A stretch of DNA of 64,000 nt from Arsukibacterium sp. (GTDB taxonomy: Bacteria > Pseudomonadota > Gammaproteobacteria > Enterobacterales > Alteromonadaceae): assembly GCF_018402695.1 (NCBI RefSeq), contig NZ_JAGYIM010000025.1, positions 1 to 64,000 on the forward strand. The letters run 5' to 3'. The notes beneath the pieces are model-generated. The model saw only the letters and a list, made by a program, of their open reading frames with translations, had not been told where the DNA came from and did no database searches. Positions 8,374-16,668 of the stretch are shown here, piece by piece. Position numbers and translations under genes: made by a program. Every line of letters starts with the position of its first letter. Within the stretch, counting starts at the first letter, position 1.

Positions 8374-9628
8374 TTTTCCCCGCCCTTTTGGCCTGATACA
8401 TGGCTTCATCGGCTAACTGCAGTAATGTGGCTGAGTCAGTGCTGTGCTGAGGGCACAGTGCCACGCCAATACTTAACGACACTGGCATTTGCGCATTTTT
8501 TACCCAGATCGGTTGGTTTATTTGCCGGAGTAGTCTGCTACACACCTGTTCGGCCAGTTGCGGTGTTACCTGCTTTGGCAGCAACAACGCAAACTCGTCA
8601 CCCCCTAACCGGCACAAGGTATCGTCAGCTCTGATGGCAGCCTGGATCCTGGTGCTAACCTCTTTCAGCACGGCATCGCCGGCATCATGGCCATAATTGT
8701 CATTGACGAATTTGAAGTTATCAAGATCAATAAACATCAGTGCCGACATTGTATTATGGCTAATACTATTCAACACCATCTGATTAAGCAACTGACCAAA
8801 ACTGTGTCTGTTTGGCAGTTGGGTCAGGCTATCATTGTGTGCCAGCTGCTCGAGCTCATCTCCGCGGGCCGCCTGTTGCTGCAGTTTACTGCTAAGCTCG
8901 GCCTGCCATATCTCAGCCCGCTTCAATAACTCATTAAAACGCTGAGTTAAGCTGCCTATTTCGTCATTGTCGATTACTGATGCTCGTAGCGAAAAGTTGC
9001 GTTCGCTTGCCACTTTTTCAGCTAGTGCTGATAACGCGACCAAAGGGGACAGAGCTTTACGCTGAATAGAAATTAACAGTCTGGCTGCCAACCAGTAAAT
9101 GGCGATCATCAGCGCTGACATAATCAACAGGCCCCGCAGGAACCAGTTCATTAGCTGATGTAAATTTTCCCGCACGTACAACACACCTTCGGTTTTATCT
9201 CTTACCACCACTGGCACGGTCAGCGCAATTTCCAGTCCCTGATAGCGTCGTTCCGGCTCTGCGGATGCGGGCAATTGTTGCCAGGGCAGGGTTGGCACAT
9301 CGGCTAAAGCAGCAAACAGCTCACCCCCGGCATCATACAGTGCCACGCCACTGAGATCGCGGTTTCTGGCCAGCAGTTCCAGATCATGTTCTGCGGCATC
9401 AGGGTCATTAAACACCAGCATGGCTGACACATTGCCGGCAAGCTGAATAGCGGCCAGTTCGGCCGCACTACCCTGCCGTTCGCGGGCAGTCAGCCAAAGC
9501 ATTACAGCAATCAGCAGAAAACTGATCAGCATACTACCCAGTAACACAGTCAGGTTCTGCCGGGTCAGTTTACGAACCAGTGAATGGCGGGGTTTAGTGG
9601 GGCTTAACAAAGCCTCTTTGCTTGTCAT
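8345..9628 (-). CDS. yfiN: YfiN/DgcN-like membrane diguanylate cyclase (CHASE8-HAMP-GGDEF)
   Basis: This 427-residue inner-membrane protein has transmembrane helices at about 27-47 and 163-185. They flank a periplasmic CHASE8-like domain (about 50-155). A HAMP domain (about 186-240) and a GGDEF domain (260-425) follow. The active site is GGDEF at 342-346, with an intact RxxD I-site (RADD, 333-336). This architecture is that of YfiN/TpbB, the cyclase controlled by periplasmic YfiR. Here it is the first gene of an operon with a TonB receptor and yfiR. The cyclase should raise c-di-GMP when YfiR releases it. Confidence 0.9.
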   Translation of the reverse strand: MTSKEALLSPTKPRHSLVRKLTRQNLTVLLGSMLISFLLIAVMLWLTARERQGSAAELAAIQLAGNVSAMLVFNDPDAAEHDLELLARNRDLSGVALYDAGGELFAALADVPTLPWQQLPASAEPERRYQGLEIALTVPVVVRDKTEGVLYVRENLHQLMNWFLRGLLIMSALMIAIYWLAARLLISIQRKALSPLVALSALAEKVASERNFSLRASVIDNDEIGSLTQRFNELLKRAEIWQAELSSKLQQQAARGDELEQLAHNDSLTQLPNRHSFGQLLNQMVLNSISHNTMSALMFIDLDNFKFVNDNYGHDAGDAVLKEVSTRIQAAIRADDTLCRLGGDEFALLLPKQVTPQLAEQVCSRLLRQINQPIWVKNAQMPVSLSIGVALCPQHSTDSATLLQLADEAMYQAKRAGKNAYQIYRAD

Positions 9629-9840
9629 GAAACAACTTATACTCTATTTCGCCGGATAAAACAGCACTACTTCAACTGATTATAGATGAGTTAGTTTATT
9701 TGAAAAGCACTCTCTACCATCATTACCAGGCGGTTACTATCAGAAAAACAGGCTGCTTTTACAAGTTTGTTTTACCATAACTTCAGTGCTTTACTTACTG
9801 GCAGGTGCAAGCGTAACCCGGCTTAAAAAACGAGGACAGG

Positions 9841-10755
9841 ATGAGTATTACCAGCAAAAATCCGGAAGCTGCCTGTAATGTCGAGCAGGGCTGTGCGGCT
9901 ATTGAACTGATAATAGCGCCGCGAGCGCATGATTTAGGTGGTTTTACCGTGCGGCGTAGCTTGCCTGTGCGCCAGCGTCGGAGTATTGGCCCCTGGATTT
10001 TTTTCGATGAAATGGGCGCTGCCGAGTTTGCTCCGGGGAATGGGGTCAACGTGCGGCCGCATCCGCATATTAACCTGGCGACGGTAACTTACCTGTTTGA
10101 CGGTGAAATACTGCACCGTGACTCACTGGGCAGCTATCAGCCAATAACACCTGGTGATATTAACCTGATGGTAGCAGGTAAGGGGATTGTCCACTCAGAG
10201 CGAGAGCGGCCAGAGGTGACCAATAGTCTGCACCGGCTGCATGGTTTGCAGCTTTGGATGGCGCTGCCGGAAGCGGATGAAGAAACTGAACCGGCATTTT
10301 ATCATTACCCGGCATCAGCTATCCCGGCCGGGGTCATTAATGACGTGCCGGTGCGGGTGTTAATTGGCTCTGCCTATGGCCTGAGTTCACCGGTGAAAAC
10401 CTTCTACCAGACACTATATCTGGAGGCCTCCTTGCAGCCGGGGCAAAGCTTGTTATTACCCGATGCGCCTGAGCGTGGCCTGTATCTGGTGTCAGGCCAG
10501 CTTAAACTGCAGGAAAGCCAACTTGAGGCGCAACAACTGGCGGTGCTGGGGCCTGCCGCGGGGGTGACGATTACCGCTACGGTGCCGAGCCGGATTGCGC
10601 TGATAGGGGGTGAGGCTATCGCTACCCGCTATATGGAGTGGAATTTTGTTTCCAGCCGCAAAGCGCGGCTGGAACAGGCCAAGCTAGACTGGCAGCAGGG
10701 GCGTTTTCCTAAGGTACCCGGAGATGAAGAGGAATTTATCCCGCTCCCAAGCTAA
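9841..10755 (+). CDS. Pirin family protein
   Basis: This 304-residue bicupin of the pirin family is cytoplasmic. The N-terminal metal-binding cupin has the expected HPHINLATVTYLFDG segment (about residues 75-90), which supplies two His ligands, and GKGIVHSERE, which supplies His and Glu. Family members bind Fe(II), and some have quercetin 2,3-dioxygenase activity; others act as redox-sensing co-regulators. The N-terminus is somewhat longer than in typical pirins (an extra segment AACNVEQGCAA containing two cysteines). AGGACAGG precedes the ATG. It is convergent with the PfpI-type gene, with only 12 nt between stops. Confidence 0.9.
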   Translation: MSITSKNPEAACNVEQGCAAIELIIAPRAHDLGGFTVRRSLPVRQRRSIGPWIFFDEMGAAEFAPGNGVNVRPHPHINLATVTYLFDGEILHRDSLGSYQPITPGDINLMVAGKGIVHSERERPEVTNSLHRLHGLQLWMALPEADEETEPAFYHYPASAIPAGVINDVPVRVLIGSAYGLSSPVKTFYQTLYLEASLQPGQSLLLPDAPERGLYLVSGQLKLQESQLEAQQLAVLGPAAGVTITATVPSRIALIGGEAIATRYMEWNFVSSRKARLEQAKLDWQQGRFPKVPGDEEEFIPLPS

Positions 10756-10767
10756 AGGTATTACCTG

Positions 10768-11334
10768 TCAGGCGTAATGGCGGCCTTCCCGTACTTCTTC
10801 CAGTAGCTTTTTATTAAACGCTGGCAGGTCATCGGGGTTGCGGCTGGTGACCAGGCCGTTATACACCACAACCGGCTCGTCTACCCAATTGGCACCGGCA
10901 TTTTTTAAGTCGGTGCTGATGCTGCCAAACGAGGTCACCTTCCGGCCTTTTAATACACCTGCTTCTGCCAGCAGCCAGGGACCATGACAAATAGCAGCAA
11001 CTGGCTTATTAGCCGTGTCACTGAAAAAGCCCTGAATAAAGTTGATCGCTTGTTTATCCTGCCGAAGCGTATCCGGGTTAATTAAGCCACCCGGTAGCAC
11101 CAGGCCGTCATAATATTCTGCTTTCACATCAGCCAGTACTTTATCAACCGTCACCTCTTCAGCCCAGTTTTTGCCAGACCAGCCAGTGATATTACCCGCT
11201 TGTGGTGACACGATATCGACCTGAGCACCAGCATTTAATAAAGCATTACGAGGCGAGGTCAGTTCGCTTTGTTCAAAGCCATTGGTGGCTAAAATGGCAA
11301 CTTTTTTTCCGGCAAGGGGTTTTGGTTCATTCAT
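10768..11334 (-). CDS. PfpI/DJ-1 family protein (YhbO-like)
   Basis: This is a 188-residue member of the DJ-1/PfpI superfamily. The nucleophile elbow AAICHGPWLL gives the conserved Cys-His pair, and the N-terminal VAILATNGFEQSEL supplies the conserved Glu. Relatives such as YhbO and PfpI have been described as proteases or as deglycases acting on glyoxal-modified molecules; which activity applies cannot be read from sequence. AGGAGA lies before the ATG. It is a single gene, convergent with the pirin gene. Confidence 0.9.
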   Translation of the reverse strand: MNEPKPLAGKKVAILATNGFEQSELTSPRNALLNAGAQVDIVSPQAGNITGWSGKNWAEEVTVDKVLADVKAEYYDGLVLPGGLINPDTLRQDKQAINFIQGFFSDTANKPVAAICHGPWLLAEAGVLKGRKVTSFGSISTDLKNAGANWVDEPVVVYNGLVTSRNPDDLPAFNKKLLEEVREGRHYA

Positions 11335-11460
11335 AGTCTGTCTCCTGTTACGTTGTTAGCATTGCAAGGCCCGACAATGCTGTAAAAGTTATATCAGCAT
11401 GTTGGTAAAAATTACCTGTTTCCCGGGTAACTACAGTTAGCTGTAAAACCCTGCAGGGTA

Positions 11461-11919
11461 TTAAATATCTTCCAGCCGGTTGGCCCCGTACATCATTTGC
11501 TGAGCGTGTTCTTTTTCAAGATCACGAACTTCAGCCAGCATTTCCTGCATCTGCGGAGGGTGGCTGCGTTCAAATAGATTCTGGTACAGCAGAATAATCA
11601 GCTCATGCTGCTTTTCTACCTCGGTGATGATTTGGTTGGTGTCCATGGTTGTAAAAGCGTCGTCGCAGGCTGCTTCAGCCATCAGCGGATGTTTATCAAT
11701 ATGCTCTGTACACCAGGTATTCAGCGCTTTGTTTTCACCGACATCTTTAAAACCACGAACCCGGGTGGCCAGGTCCATTTCTTTATCAGCCAGGTAATTC
11801 AACAGTAACTGCGGGCGTTTATCTGAATGGGCTTTAGCGCTATCGGCAAAGCAGTTTGATAAATGCTGATGGTAGCCTGACGTCCAGTCGAGTAAATCGC
11901 GGAATGATTCAACTTTCAT
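11461..11919 (-). CDS. Conserved helical protein, possibly ferritin-like
   Basis: This 152-residue, mostly helical, acidic protein has no signal peptide. Glu and His residues are spaced along predicted helices (DLLDWTSGYHQHL, KEMDLATRVRGF, EKQHELIILLYQNLFE, EVRDLEKEHAQQM). That recalls a four-helix ferritin- or rubrerythrin-like bundle, but I cannot confirm a metal site. AGGAGAG precedes the ATG at good spacing. It lies between the PfpI gene and another small gene, all on the minus strand with separate gaps, so operon membership is uncertain. Function unknown. Confidence 0.75.
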   Translation of the reverse strand: MKVESFRDLLDWTSGYHQHLSNCFADSAKAHSDKRPQLLLNYLADKEMDLATRVRGFKDVGENKALNTWCTEHIDKHPLMAEAACDDAFTTMDTNQIITEVEKQHELIILLYQNLFERSHPPQMQEMLAEVRDLEKEHAQQMMYGANRLEDI

Positions 11920-12071
11920 AATCTCTCCTGTCTGAAAATGCCAGCGGTGCCAACGGCGACCGTGTTTTTACCAGAGATTATGCAAGGATAAGACCAGCTG
12001 CCAGCGACTGCTCATATCTTTGTTATTATTGCGCTGAACTGTATTACGCTACGCTTTATTGCGAAGAAGCG

Positions 12072-12494
12072 CTAGACTTTGCCAGACTCGAACTGATTGC
12101 AATCTACCTTGAAGCCCTCGCCAGCCAGCCAGTCAAGCGCTGCCTGCTGCTCGGTGAACTCCTGTTGGCAGTAGGTTGCACTGGAAACCGGGTTCATTTT
12201 TGCCAGCTGGTACTGTTTTAACATATTTTCCCGGTATACTTTAGCGGTACACAGCAGTTTATTTGCCACCGACCAGTGGGCTAAATCCAGAATAACCGGC
12301 TCGACTTCCGGCGTTGCCAGAATCCAGTCATCCAGCAGCAAAATATGAGCCCACGGCTTGTGATAAACGTTGGCAGCCGCCTTTTTGAAACTGGCGCAAT
12401 AGTCACGGGCGGTCATTACATCCCAGCCACCAGCGGCATAGGTAAAAATAACCTGACTGTCCTGACTGACAGTAAAATGGCCACGGTAACTCAT
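12072..12494 (-). CDS. Hypothetical 140-residue protein with a reinitiation-type start
   Basis: This is a small cytoplasmic alpha/beta protein with no signal peptide (MSYRGHFTVS..., then HILLLDDWILATPEVEPVILDLAHWS). The pattern of strands and a central helix loosely resembles STAS/SpoIIAA-like proteins; function unknown. An in-frame codon at 12566 would add 24 residues that look non-coding. I prefer the ATG at 12494 because its ATG overlaps the TGA of a 5-codon upstream ORF that has its own Shine-Dalgarno (see 12491-12508). Confidence 0.65.
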   Translation of the reverse strand: MSYRGHFTVSQDSQVIFTYAAGGWDVMTARDYCASFKKAAANVYHKPWAHILLLDDWILATPEVEPVILDLAHWSVANKLLCTAKVYRENMLKQYQLAKMNPVSSATYCQQEFTEQQAALDWLAGEGFKVDCNQFESGKV

Positions 12495-12508
12495 AAACGA
12501 TAACTCAT
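12491..12508 (-). other. Five-codon leader ORF made by a 14-nt tandem duplication
   Basis: On the minus strand ATG at 12508 reads five codons (MSYRL) and stops at a TGA that overlaps the ATG of the downstream gene (ATGA). TGAGG at 12516-12520 is well spaced for this first ATG. The two ATG regions are copies 14 nt apart, identical at 11 of 14 positions, so a 14-nt duplication seems to have moved the original start out of frame. Confidence 0.5.
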
Positions 12509-12622
12509 AAAAGTACCTCAGGTTGCCAGGCAACATGCTGAGCTGAGTTATAGTTATAGACAACATTTAGCAATTTGAATATGTCAGTCATTGCTAAAGC
12601 AGCAAATTCAGGAGATATACAG

Positions 12623-13621
12623 ATGAAAGTGCAAAGAAAATTGGCTTGTCTGCTGTGGCTATCAAGCGGACTGGCGTTTGCTCAGCTGCCGCAGCAACCT
12701 GTGCAGGTGCGGATGCCGGAAATGCTGGATATTGTAGCCAGCGAGGCCAAGCTGGAAGTACTGGCCGAGGGCTTTAGCTGGGCAGAGGGGCCGGTAGTCG
12801 AGCCAGGCAGCGGCGATGTGCTGTTTTCTGACGTACCGGCCAATAAAGTATACCGTTGGAACGAGACTATGGGGCTTTCCATGTATCTGACCCCGTCGGG
12901 GTACACCGGCCTATATCCGGATGATAATCCGCAACAGGGCGCTAACGGCATGATATTTAACCAGCAACATCAGTTGGTGCTGGCGCAGCATGGTGACCGG
13001 CGTCTGGCGCAGCTAGCAGGCATCAACGATGGCCAGCCGCAGTATCAAACGCTGGTAAATCATTATCAGGGCAAGTTATTTAACAGCCCGAATGATCTGG
13101 TGCAGCATAGCAGCGGCGCTTACTACTTTACCGACCCGCCTTATGGGTTAACGGGCGGCGATAAATCAAGTCAGAAGCAGTTGGCGGTGAATGCCGTATA
13201 CCGGCTGGCACCGGATGGCACAGTCAGCCAGTTAGCCACCAACCTGCAGCGGCCAAATGGCCTGGCGTTTTCGCCTGATGAAAAGTGGCTGTATGTCGCT
13301 AATTCACAAAGCAGCGCGGCGCAGTGGTGGCGTTATCCGGTAACCGCAGATGGCAGCCTGGGGGCGGCGGAGCTGTTTTATGATGCCACAAGTTATACTA
13401 AAACAAGCCGTGGTTTACCCGACGGTTTAAAAGTGTTGCCGTCCGGTCATTTGCTCGCCACCGGCCCGGGCGGAGTATGGGTCTTTACCGCAGAGGGCAT
13501 GCATTTAGGCACTATTGAAACGGGCTTAGCGGCCGCCAATGTTGCCCTGACGCCGGATAACCGCTATTTGTACATCACCGCCACGAACTATCTATTGCGG
13601 ATTGAGTTGCAAGCCCGCTAA
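12623..13621 (+). CDS. Exported SMP-30/gluconolactonase-family protein
   Basis: This is a 332-residue six-bladed beta-propeller of the SMP-30/gluconolactonase/LRE family. The ATG at 12623 is supported by AGGAG at 12610-12614 and by the signal peptide that follows (KLACLLWLSSGLAFA). The metal-binding propeller features are present: Glu in SWAEGPVVEPG, Asn-Asp in LFNSPNDLV, Asn in RPNGLAFSPDEKWLYVANS and Asp in GLPDGLKV. Family members hydrolyse sugar lactones in the presence of Ca2+ or other divalent metals. Here it should act in the periplasm. Its TAA overlaps the TAG of the convergent gene at 13618. Confidence 0.9.
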   Translation: MKVQRKLACLLWLSSGLAFAQLPQQPVQVRMPEMLDIVASEAKLEVLAEGFSWAEGPVVEPGSGDVLFSDVPANKVYRWNETMGLSMYLTPSGYTGLYPDDNPQQGANGMIFNQQHQLVLAQHGDRRLAQLAGINDGQPQYQTLVNHYQGKLFNSPNDLVQHSSGAYYFTDPPYGLTGGDKSSQKQLAVNAVYRLAPDGTVSQLATNLQRPNGLAFSPDEKWLYVANSQSSAAQWWRYPVTADGSLGAAELFYDATSYTKTSRGLPDGLKVLPSGHLLATGPGGVWVFTAEGMHLGTIETGLAAANVALTPDNRYLYITATNYLLRIELQAR

Positions 13622-13974
13622 ACCGGGCTTAGCGGAAATAACACCCAACCCAGGGCTTTTTGGGCGGCGGCATTAAATACCCGCAGCATAGCGTTAATAA
13701 TGTCCTCTGCCAGCTGCAAGGTCACGATGGCCAGCGAGCGCAGGCGGGCTCTGGCGACCATCCGCTGGTCTTCCAGAAATAGCTTTGCACCATATTCGTC
13801 TATCTGGCCCAGCAACTTCTGCCGGGCAATATACTCAAGGTCTATTAAAATGCTGCGGGCAATGTTGTCTGCCAGTTCGCTGACAGCTGGCCAGCTATCT
13901 TTGGCAGCCTGTTTGGCGCTGGCCATGGCATCTGCCAGTACATCACCAATCTCAGTATTGTTCAGAGTAGTCAT
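13618..13974 (-). CDS. Hypothetical helical protein, last gene of the chemoreceptor operon
   Basis: This 118-residue, almost entirely helical protein has no signal peptide (TTLNNTEIGDVLADAM..., ending in a more hydrophobic stretch LGWVLFPLSPV). The ATG at 13974 was chosen because GGAG precedes it by the usual distance; upstream codons lie in the previous gene. It follows the lipoprotein gene by 10 nt and belongs to the same operon. No domain is recognised. The stop overlaps the stop of the convergent SMP-30 gene. Confidence 0.7.
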   Translation of the reverse strand: MTTLNNTEIGDVLADAMASAKQAAKDSWPAVSELADNIARSILIDLEYIARQKLLGQIDEYGAKLFLEDQRMVARARLRSLAIVTLQLAEDIINAMLRVFNAAAQKALGWVLFPLSPV

Positions 13975-13984
13975 GGTAGCTCCG

Positions 13985-14572
13985 TTAACGTCCGACCTGG
14001 CGCAGTTTTGCCACTTCAGCTTGTTGCACTGCGACAATAAAGCGAATAAGAGATAAATGGCGGCGTGACCAGTCTGCCTGGGTCAGTACTTTGCCGGGTG
14101 CGGCCTCATGCTGGGCTTGCCAGGTCACTACCAGGCATTTTAAATCAACAAAGTTTTTTACCGTCAGTGAGCTGAATTCGGCCCGGACATCATCGGCGCT
14201 GTTGTCACAGTTTGACGGTAAGGCGTTGTCAATATAGCCGCTAACTTTGTTTTGCAGACGCTGGCCGGTTTCGTCAACCAGCTCGCTGTTTGCCAGGGCC
14301 CGGAGCAGCAAAATATTAGTATCAATCAGCAGTTCGGCGTACAGATTCTCCATATTGGCGATATGGCCGGGGTGGGTGCTATCTTCAGTAGTTGGTCGCT
14401 CAAGCGGGCTTTGCGATCTGCTATGTTCAATAATGGTGGCTGCATTGCGGTAAAACTGCTCGCTGCCGGTCAATAGTCTTTCATCGTATGGCTGCACCAG
14501 GGTAGCGGTGGTACAGCCCAGCAGGCCGGACAGGCCGATAACATAAAGTAAAATGCGGCACCAGTGTATAAT
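13985..14572 (-). CDS. Probable lipoprotein with a non-canonical (ATT) start
   Basis: A GTG at 14497 could begin a 170-residue protein, but the frame continues upstream without a stop and encodes a good lipoprotein signal: a basic residue, a hydrophobic run and the lipobox LSGLLGC. There is no ATG, GTG or TTG before it. AAGGA at 14579-14583 sits 6 nt before an ATT at 14572, which would start a 195-residue protein. The mature part is helical (NMENLYAELLIDTNILLLRAL, HLSLIRFIVAVQQAEVAKL). It starts 23 nt after the chemoreceptor gene. Either a rare ATT start or a sequence error explains the missing start codon. Confidence 0.6.
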   Translation of the reverse strand: MIHWCRILLYVIGLSGLLGCTTATLVQPYDERLLTGSEQFYRNAATIIEHSRSQSPLERPTTEDSTHPGHIANMENLYAELLIDTNILLLRALANSELVDETGQRLQNKVSGYIDNALPSNCDNSADDVRAEFSSLTVKNFVDLKCLVVTWQAQHEAAPGKVLTQADWSRRHLSLIRFIVAVQQAEVAKLRQVGR

Positions 14573-14595
14573 TACGGGTCCTTGTTATTAATGCT

Positions 14596-16134
14596 TCAGC
14601 GTTTAAAACCAATCCTGAAGCCACCCCAGTGTTTACCGTTAACGAAAATGGGAACTGATAAATCGTGTAATATTTCGCCGGTATCGCGCTTGTAAGTTTG
14701 CAACAGCATGGCTTCGGTATTACTGCCACAGCGACTACCGGTGCGATCTGCGAAAATCCGTTTGCTGCGATTAGCCAGCAAGTCTCTATTATAGTCGCCA
14801 CTGAGTGGTTGGCTGAATTTTTTATTATGAGTTGGGAAATAGCCTTTGCGGTCGACGGCTCCCGCGTATAGCACCTGGCTGTGCCGGTTGAGAATAGGCT
14901 CCTGCACCTGCCCAAAGACCTGGTCGGTATAGCTGTCGTAAGCCGTGTGAAATTTCTGCGGGTTGGTATTGGCAATAGGCTGGTATTCTTTAGCAAACAG
15001 TTGTTGTTCAGTGAATTTGCCACTGCTGATGCCTTGCTGCAGTAAACTGCCAATCGCTTCGGCAGCTTGTTTCGCCTCTGCCAGAATAGGGCTGTAAAAG
15101 CTCTGATGTTCCAGCTGACTCAGCTCGCGGTATATGCTTTCAGTTTCCATCGACAAATCAATAGCCTGGTTGGCGATGCTGCTGCCTTTCTGTTCTATCG
15201 CGTTCAGGCCGCTGCTGACATTGCTGATCGCCTGCGTGATAGCCGTACTGGTTTGAGCCAGCCGGCTGCCGGCGCTCTCAAGCTGGCTACTGGCTGCTGC
15301 GGCCTGACCTATTTCACTGTTAATCCGGGTAAAGCCGGTTGTGACTTGCTGTAACTGTTGCTGAACCTCGCTGCTTTTGGCTACCAGTAGGCTCATCTGA
15401 TCGGCAGTCTGGCCACTTTGTTGCCGGATCTCTGCCAGCATTTTTGCAATGTCGGCGGTGGCACCAGAGGTTTTACTGGCCAGCGCCCGCACTTCCTCTG
15501 CAACCACGGCAAAACCACGACCCTGCTCGCCGGCCCGCGCTGCTTCAATAGCGGCATTCAGGGCCAGTAAGTTGGTTTGGTCGGCCACGTTATTGATCAC
15601 CTCAGTTATCCGTTGAATATTATCAGCAGAGTTACGCAGTTGCTCCAGTTCTTTGGCAGAATGACTGACTGAACTGGCCAGCTGTTCCAGACTGTTTACG
15701 CTACTGTCAAGTTGTTGATCAGCCTGCTGACAGGCGCTGGCCGTTTGCTGAATACTTTTATTCAGCGTTTGCAAGCTGTCATTCAGCTGGCTGCCGGTAT
15801 GACTTAACTCACTGCTGTTATCAGCAATCTGGCTGCTGTGCTGGGCACTAAGTTTAATGTCATTGTTCAGGCTATCGATAAAATAGGACACTTCTGCCGA
15901 GCCAATGGCCAGCTTCGAGGTCGATATTTCAATTTTGCTGATATCGAGTTCAGGCTGCCGGGGAGCGGCTGGGGCAGCGTTGGCTGCAAATCGGTTCCGG
16001 GTGTAATGCAGCAAGCTAAAATAGCCTGCAAGTACCAAAACCAGCACAATACTGCTTACTATGCTGGCACTGCTTAGCCAGTAGCCAGCAAGCAGCACAA
16101 GCAGTAATCCAAAATTTACTAACCAAAGCAACAT
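14596..16134 (-). CDS. Methyl-accepting chemotaxis protein with a C-terminal sensory-type domain
   Basis: This is a 512-residue chemoreceptor. The ATG at 16134 is preceded by GGAG and begins two close membrane helices (about 1-45) with almost no periplasmic loop, so the N-terminus is not a ligand-binding domain. The signalling hairpin includes [16 protein letters not shown] and [13 protein letters not shown]. After it, instead of a short tail, comes a domain of about 110 residues with [14 protein letters not shown] and GGFRIGFKR. This is the Cache/PAS-like C-terminal domain of some cytoplasmic-sensing receptors. It leads an operon with a lipoprotein and a small helical protein. Confidence 0.9.
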   Translation of the reverse strand: MLLWLVNFGLLLVLLAGYWLSSASIVSSIVLVLVLAGYFSLLHYTRNRFAANAAPAAPRQPELDISKIEISTSKLAIGSAEVSYFIDSLNNDIKLSAQHSSQIADNSSELSHTGSQLNDSLQTLNKSIQQTASACQQADQQLDSSVNSLEQLASSVSHSAKELEQLRNSADNIQRITEVINNVADQTNLLALNAAIEAARAGEQGRGFAVVAEEVRALASKTSGATADIAKMLAEIRQQSGQTADQMSLLVAKSSEVQQQLQQVTTGFTRINSEIGQAAAASSQLESAGSRLAQTSTAITQAISNVSSGLNAIEQKGSSIANQAIDLSMETESIYRELSQLEHQSFYSPILAEAKQAAEAIGSLLQQGISSGKFTEQQLFAKEYQPIANTNPQKFHTAYDSYTDQVFGQVQEPILNRHSQVLYAGAVDRKGYFPTHNKKFSQPLSGDYNRDLLANRSKRIFADRTGSRCGSNTEAMLLQTYKRDTGEILHDLSVPIFVNGKHWGGFRIGFKR

Positions 16135-16319
16135 ATTAACTCCAGAATATGCACTATTATTAAAACCACTATGGCAGAAATAAGTGGCCGGTAAAGTATT
16201 ACCGGCGGGGCTGAGACTAAAGTCTAGGATGTTTTTTGTACTAATTAGTTGATGTCCGTCAAAACCACAGTGCATGTTAACCAGTATTATAATAACTACT
16301 AAATGCAGGAGAGTAAGCT

Positions 16320-16616
16320 ATGAGCAACTTCAATCGTCGTACCTTTTTTAAAGTATCTGCTGGCACCATCATCGGCCTGACCGCTGGCGGTATCAGTTTA
16401 AGTGCGTTGGCAGCAGAGCAGCTTAAACTGGATGATCCTCTGGCCGCCGCGATGAAATACACCCATAAATCGGAAGTTGAAGGTCAGAATTGTGCTAATT
16501 GTAACCTGGTGCAGGGAGAAGATGGTCAGAAATGGCGGCCTTGCGCGATCTTTCCGGGTAAACTGGTTGCCAGTGAAGGCTGGTGTGCAGCATGGGTGAA
16601 AAAAGTCGCTGCCTGA
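16320..16616 (+). CDS. High-potential iron-sulfur protein (HiPIP), Tat-exported
   Basis: This is a 98-residue periplasmic electron carrier. A twin-arginine signal (NRRTFFK, then a hydrophobic stretch to about Ala31) shows export in the folded state. The [4Fe-4S] ligands are Cys58, Cys61, Cys75 and Cys89, with the HiPIP spacing C-x2-C-x13-C-x13-C. AGGAGA lies before the ATG. HiPIPs carry electrons to photosynthetic reaction centres or terminal oxidases; no partner oxidase gene is next to it here. Confidence 0.95.
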   Translation: MSNFNRRTFFKVSAGTIIGLTAGGISLSALAAEQLKLDDPLAAAMKYTHKSEVEGQNCANCNLVQGEDGQKWRPCAIFPGKLVASEGWCAAWVKKVAA

Positions 16617-16631
16617 TCCCGGCCGCAACAA

Positions 16632-16657
16632 AGCCAACGGCCCGCGGGCCGTAGGCT
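16632..16657. terminator. GC-rich hairpin without U-tract between convergent genes
   Basis: A 16-nt perfect palindrome (ACGGCCCGCGGGCCGT, 16637-16652) is flanked by complementary AGCC/GGCT arms. It lies between the HiPIP stop and the convergent folM stop. No T-run follows, so termination is only a possibility. Confidence 0.35.
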
Positions 16658-16668
16658 ATGTCAGGTAG

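Noticed and set aside
11448-11459. Palindrome ACCCTGCAGGGT as a terminator
   Set aside because: There is no room for a loop in the perfect palindrome and no T-run of useful length.
14481-15053. 190-residue open frame on the minus strand
   Set aside because: It is an out-of-frame shadow of the chemoreceptor gene with no Shine-Dalgarno or domain.
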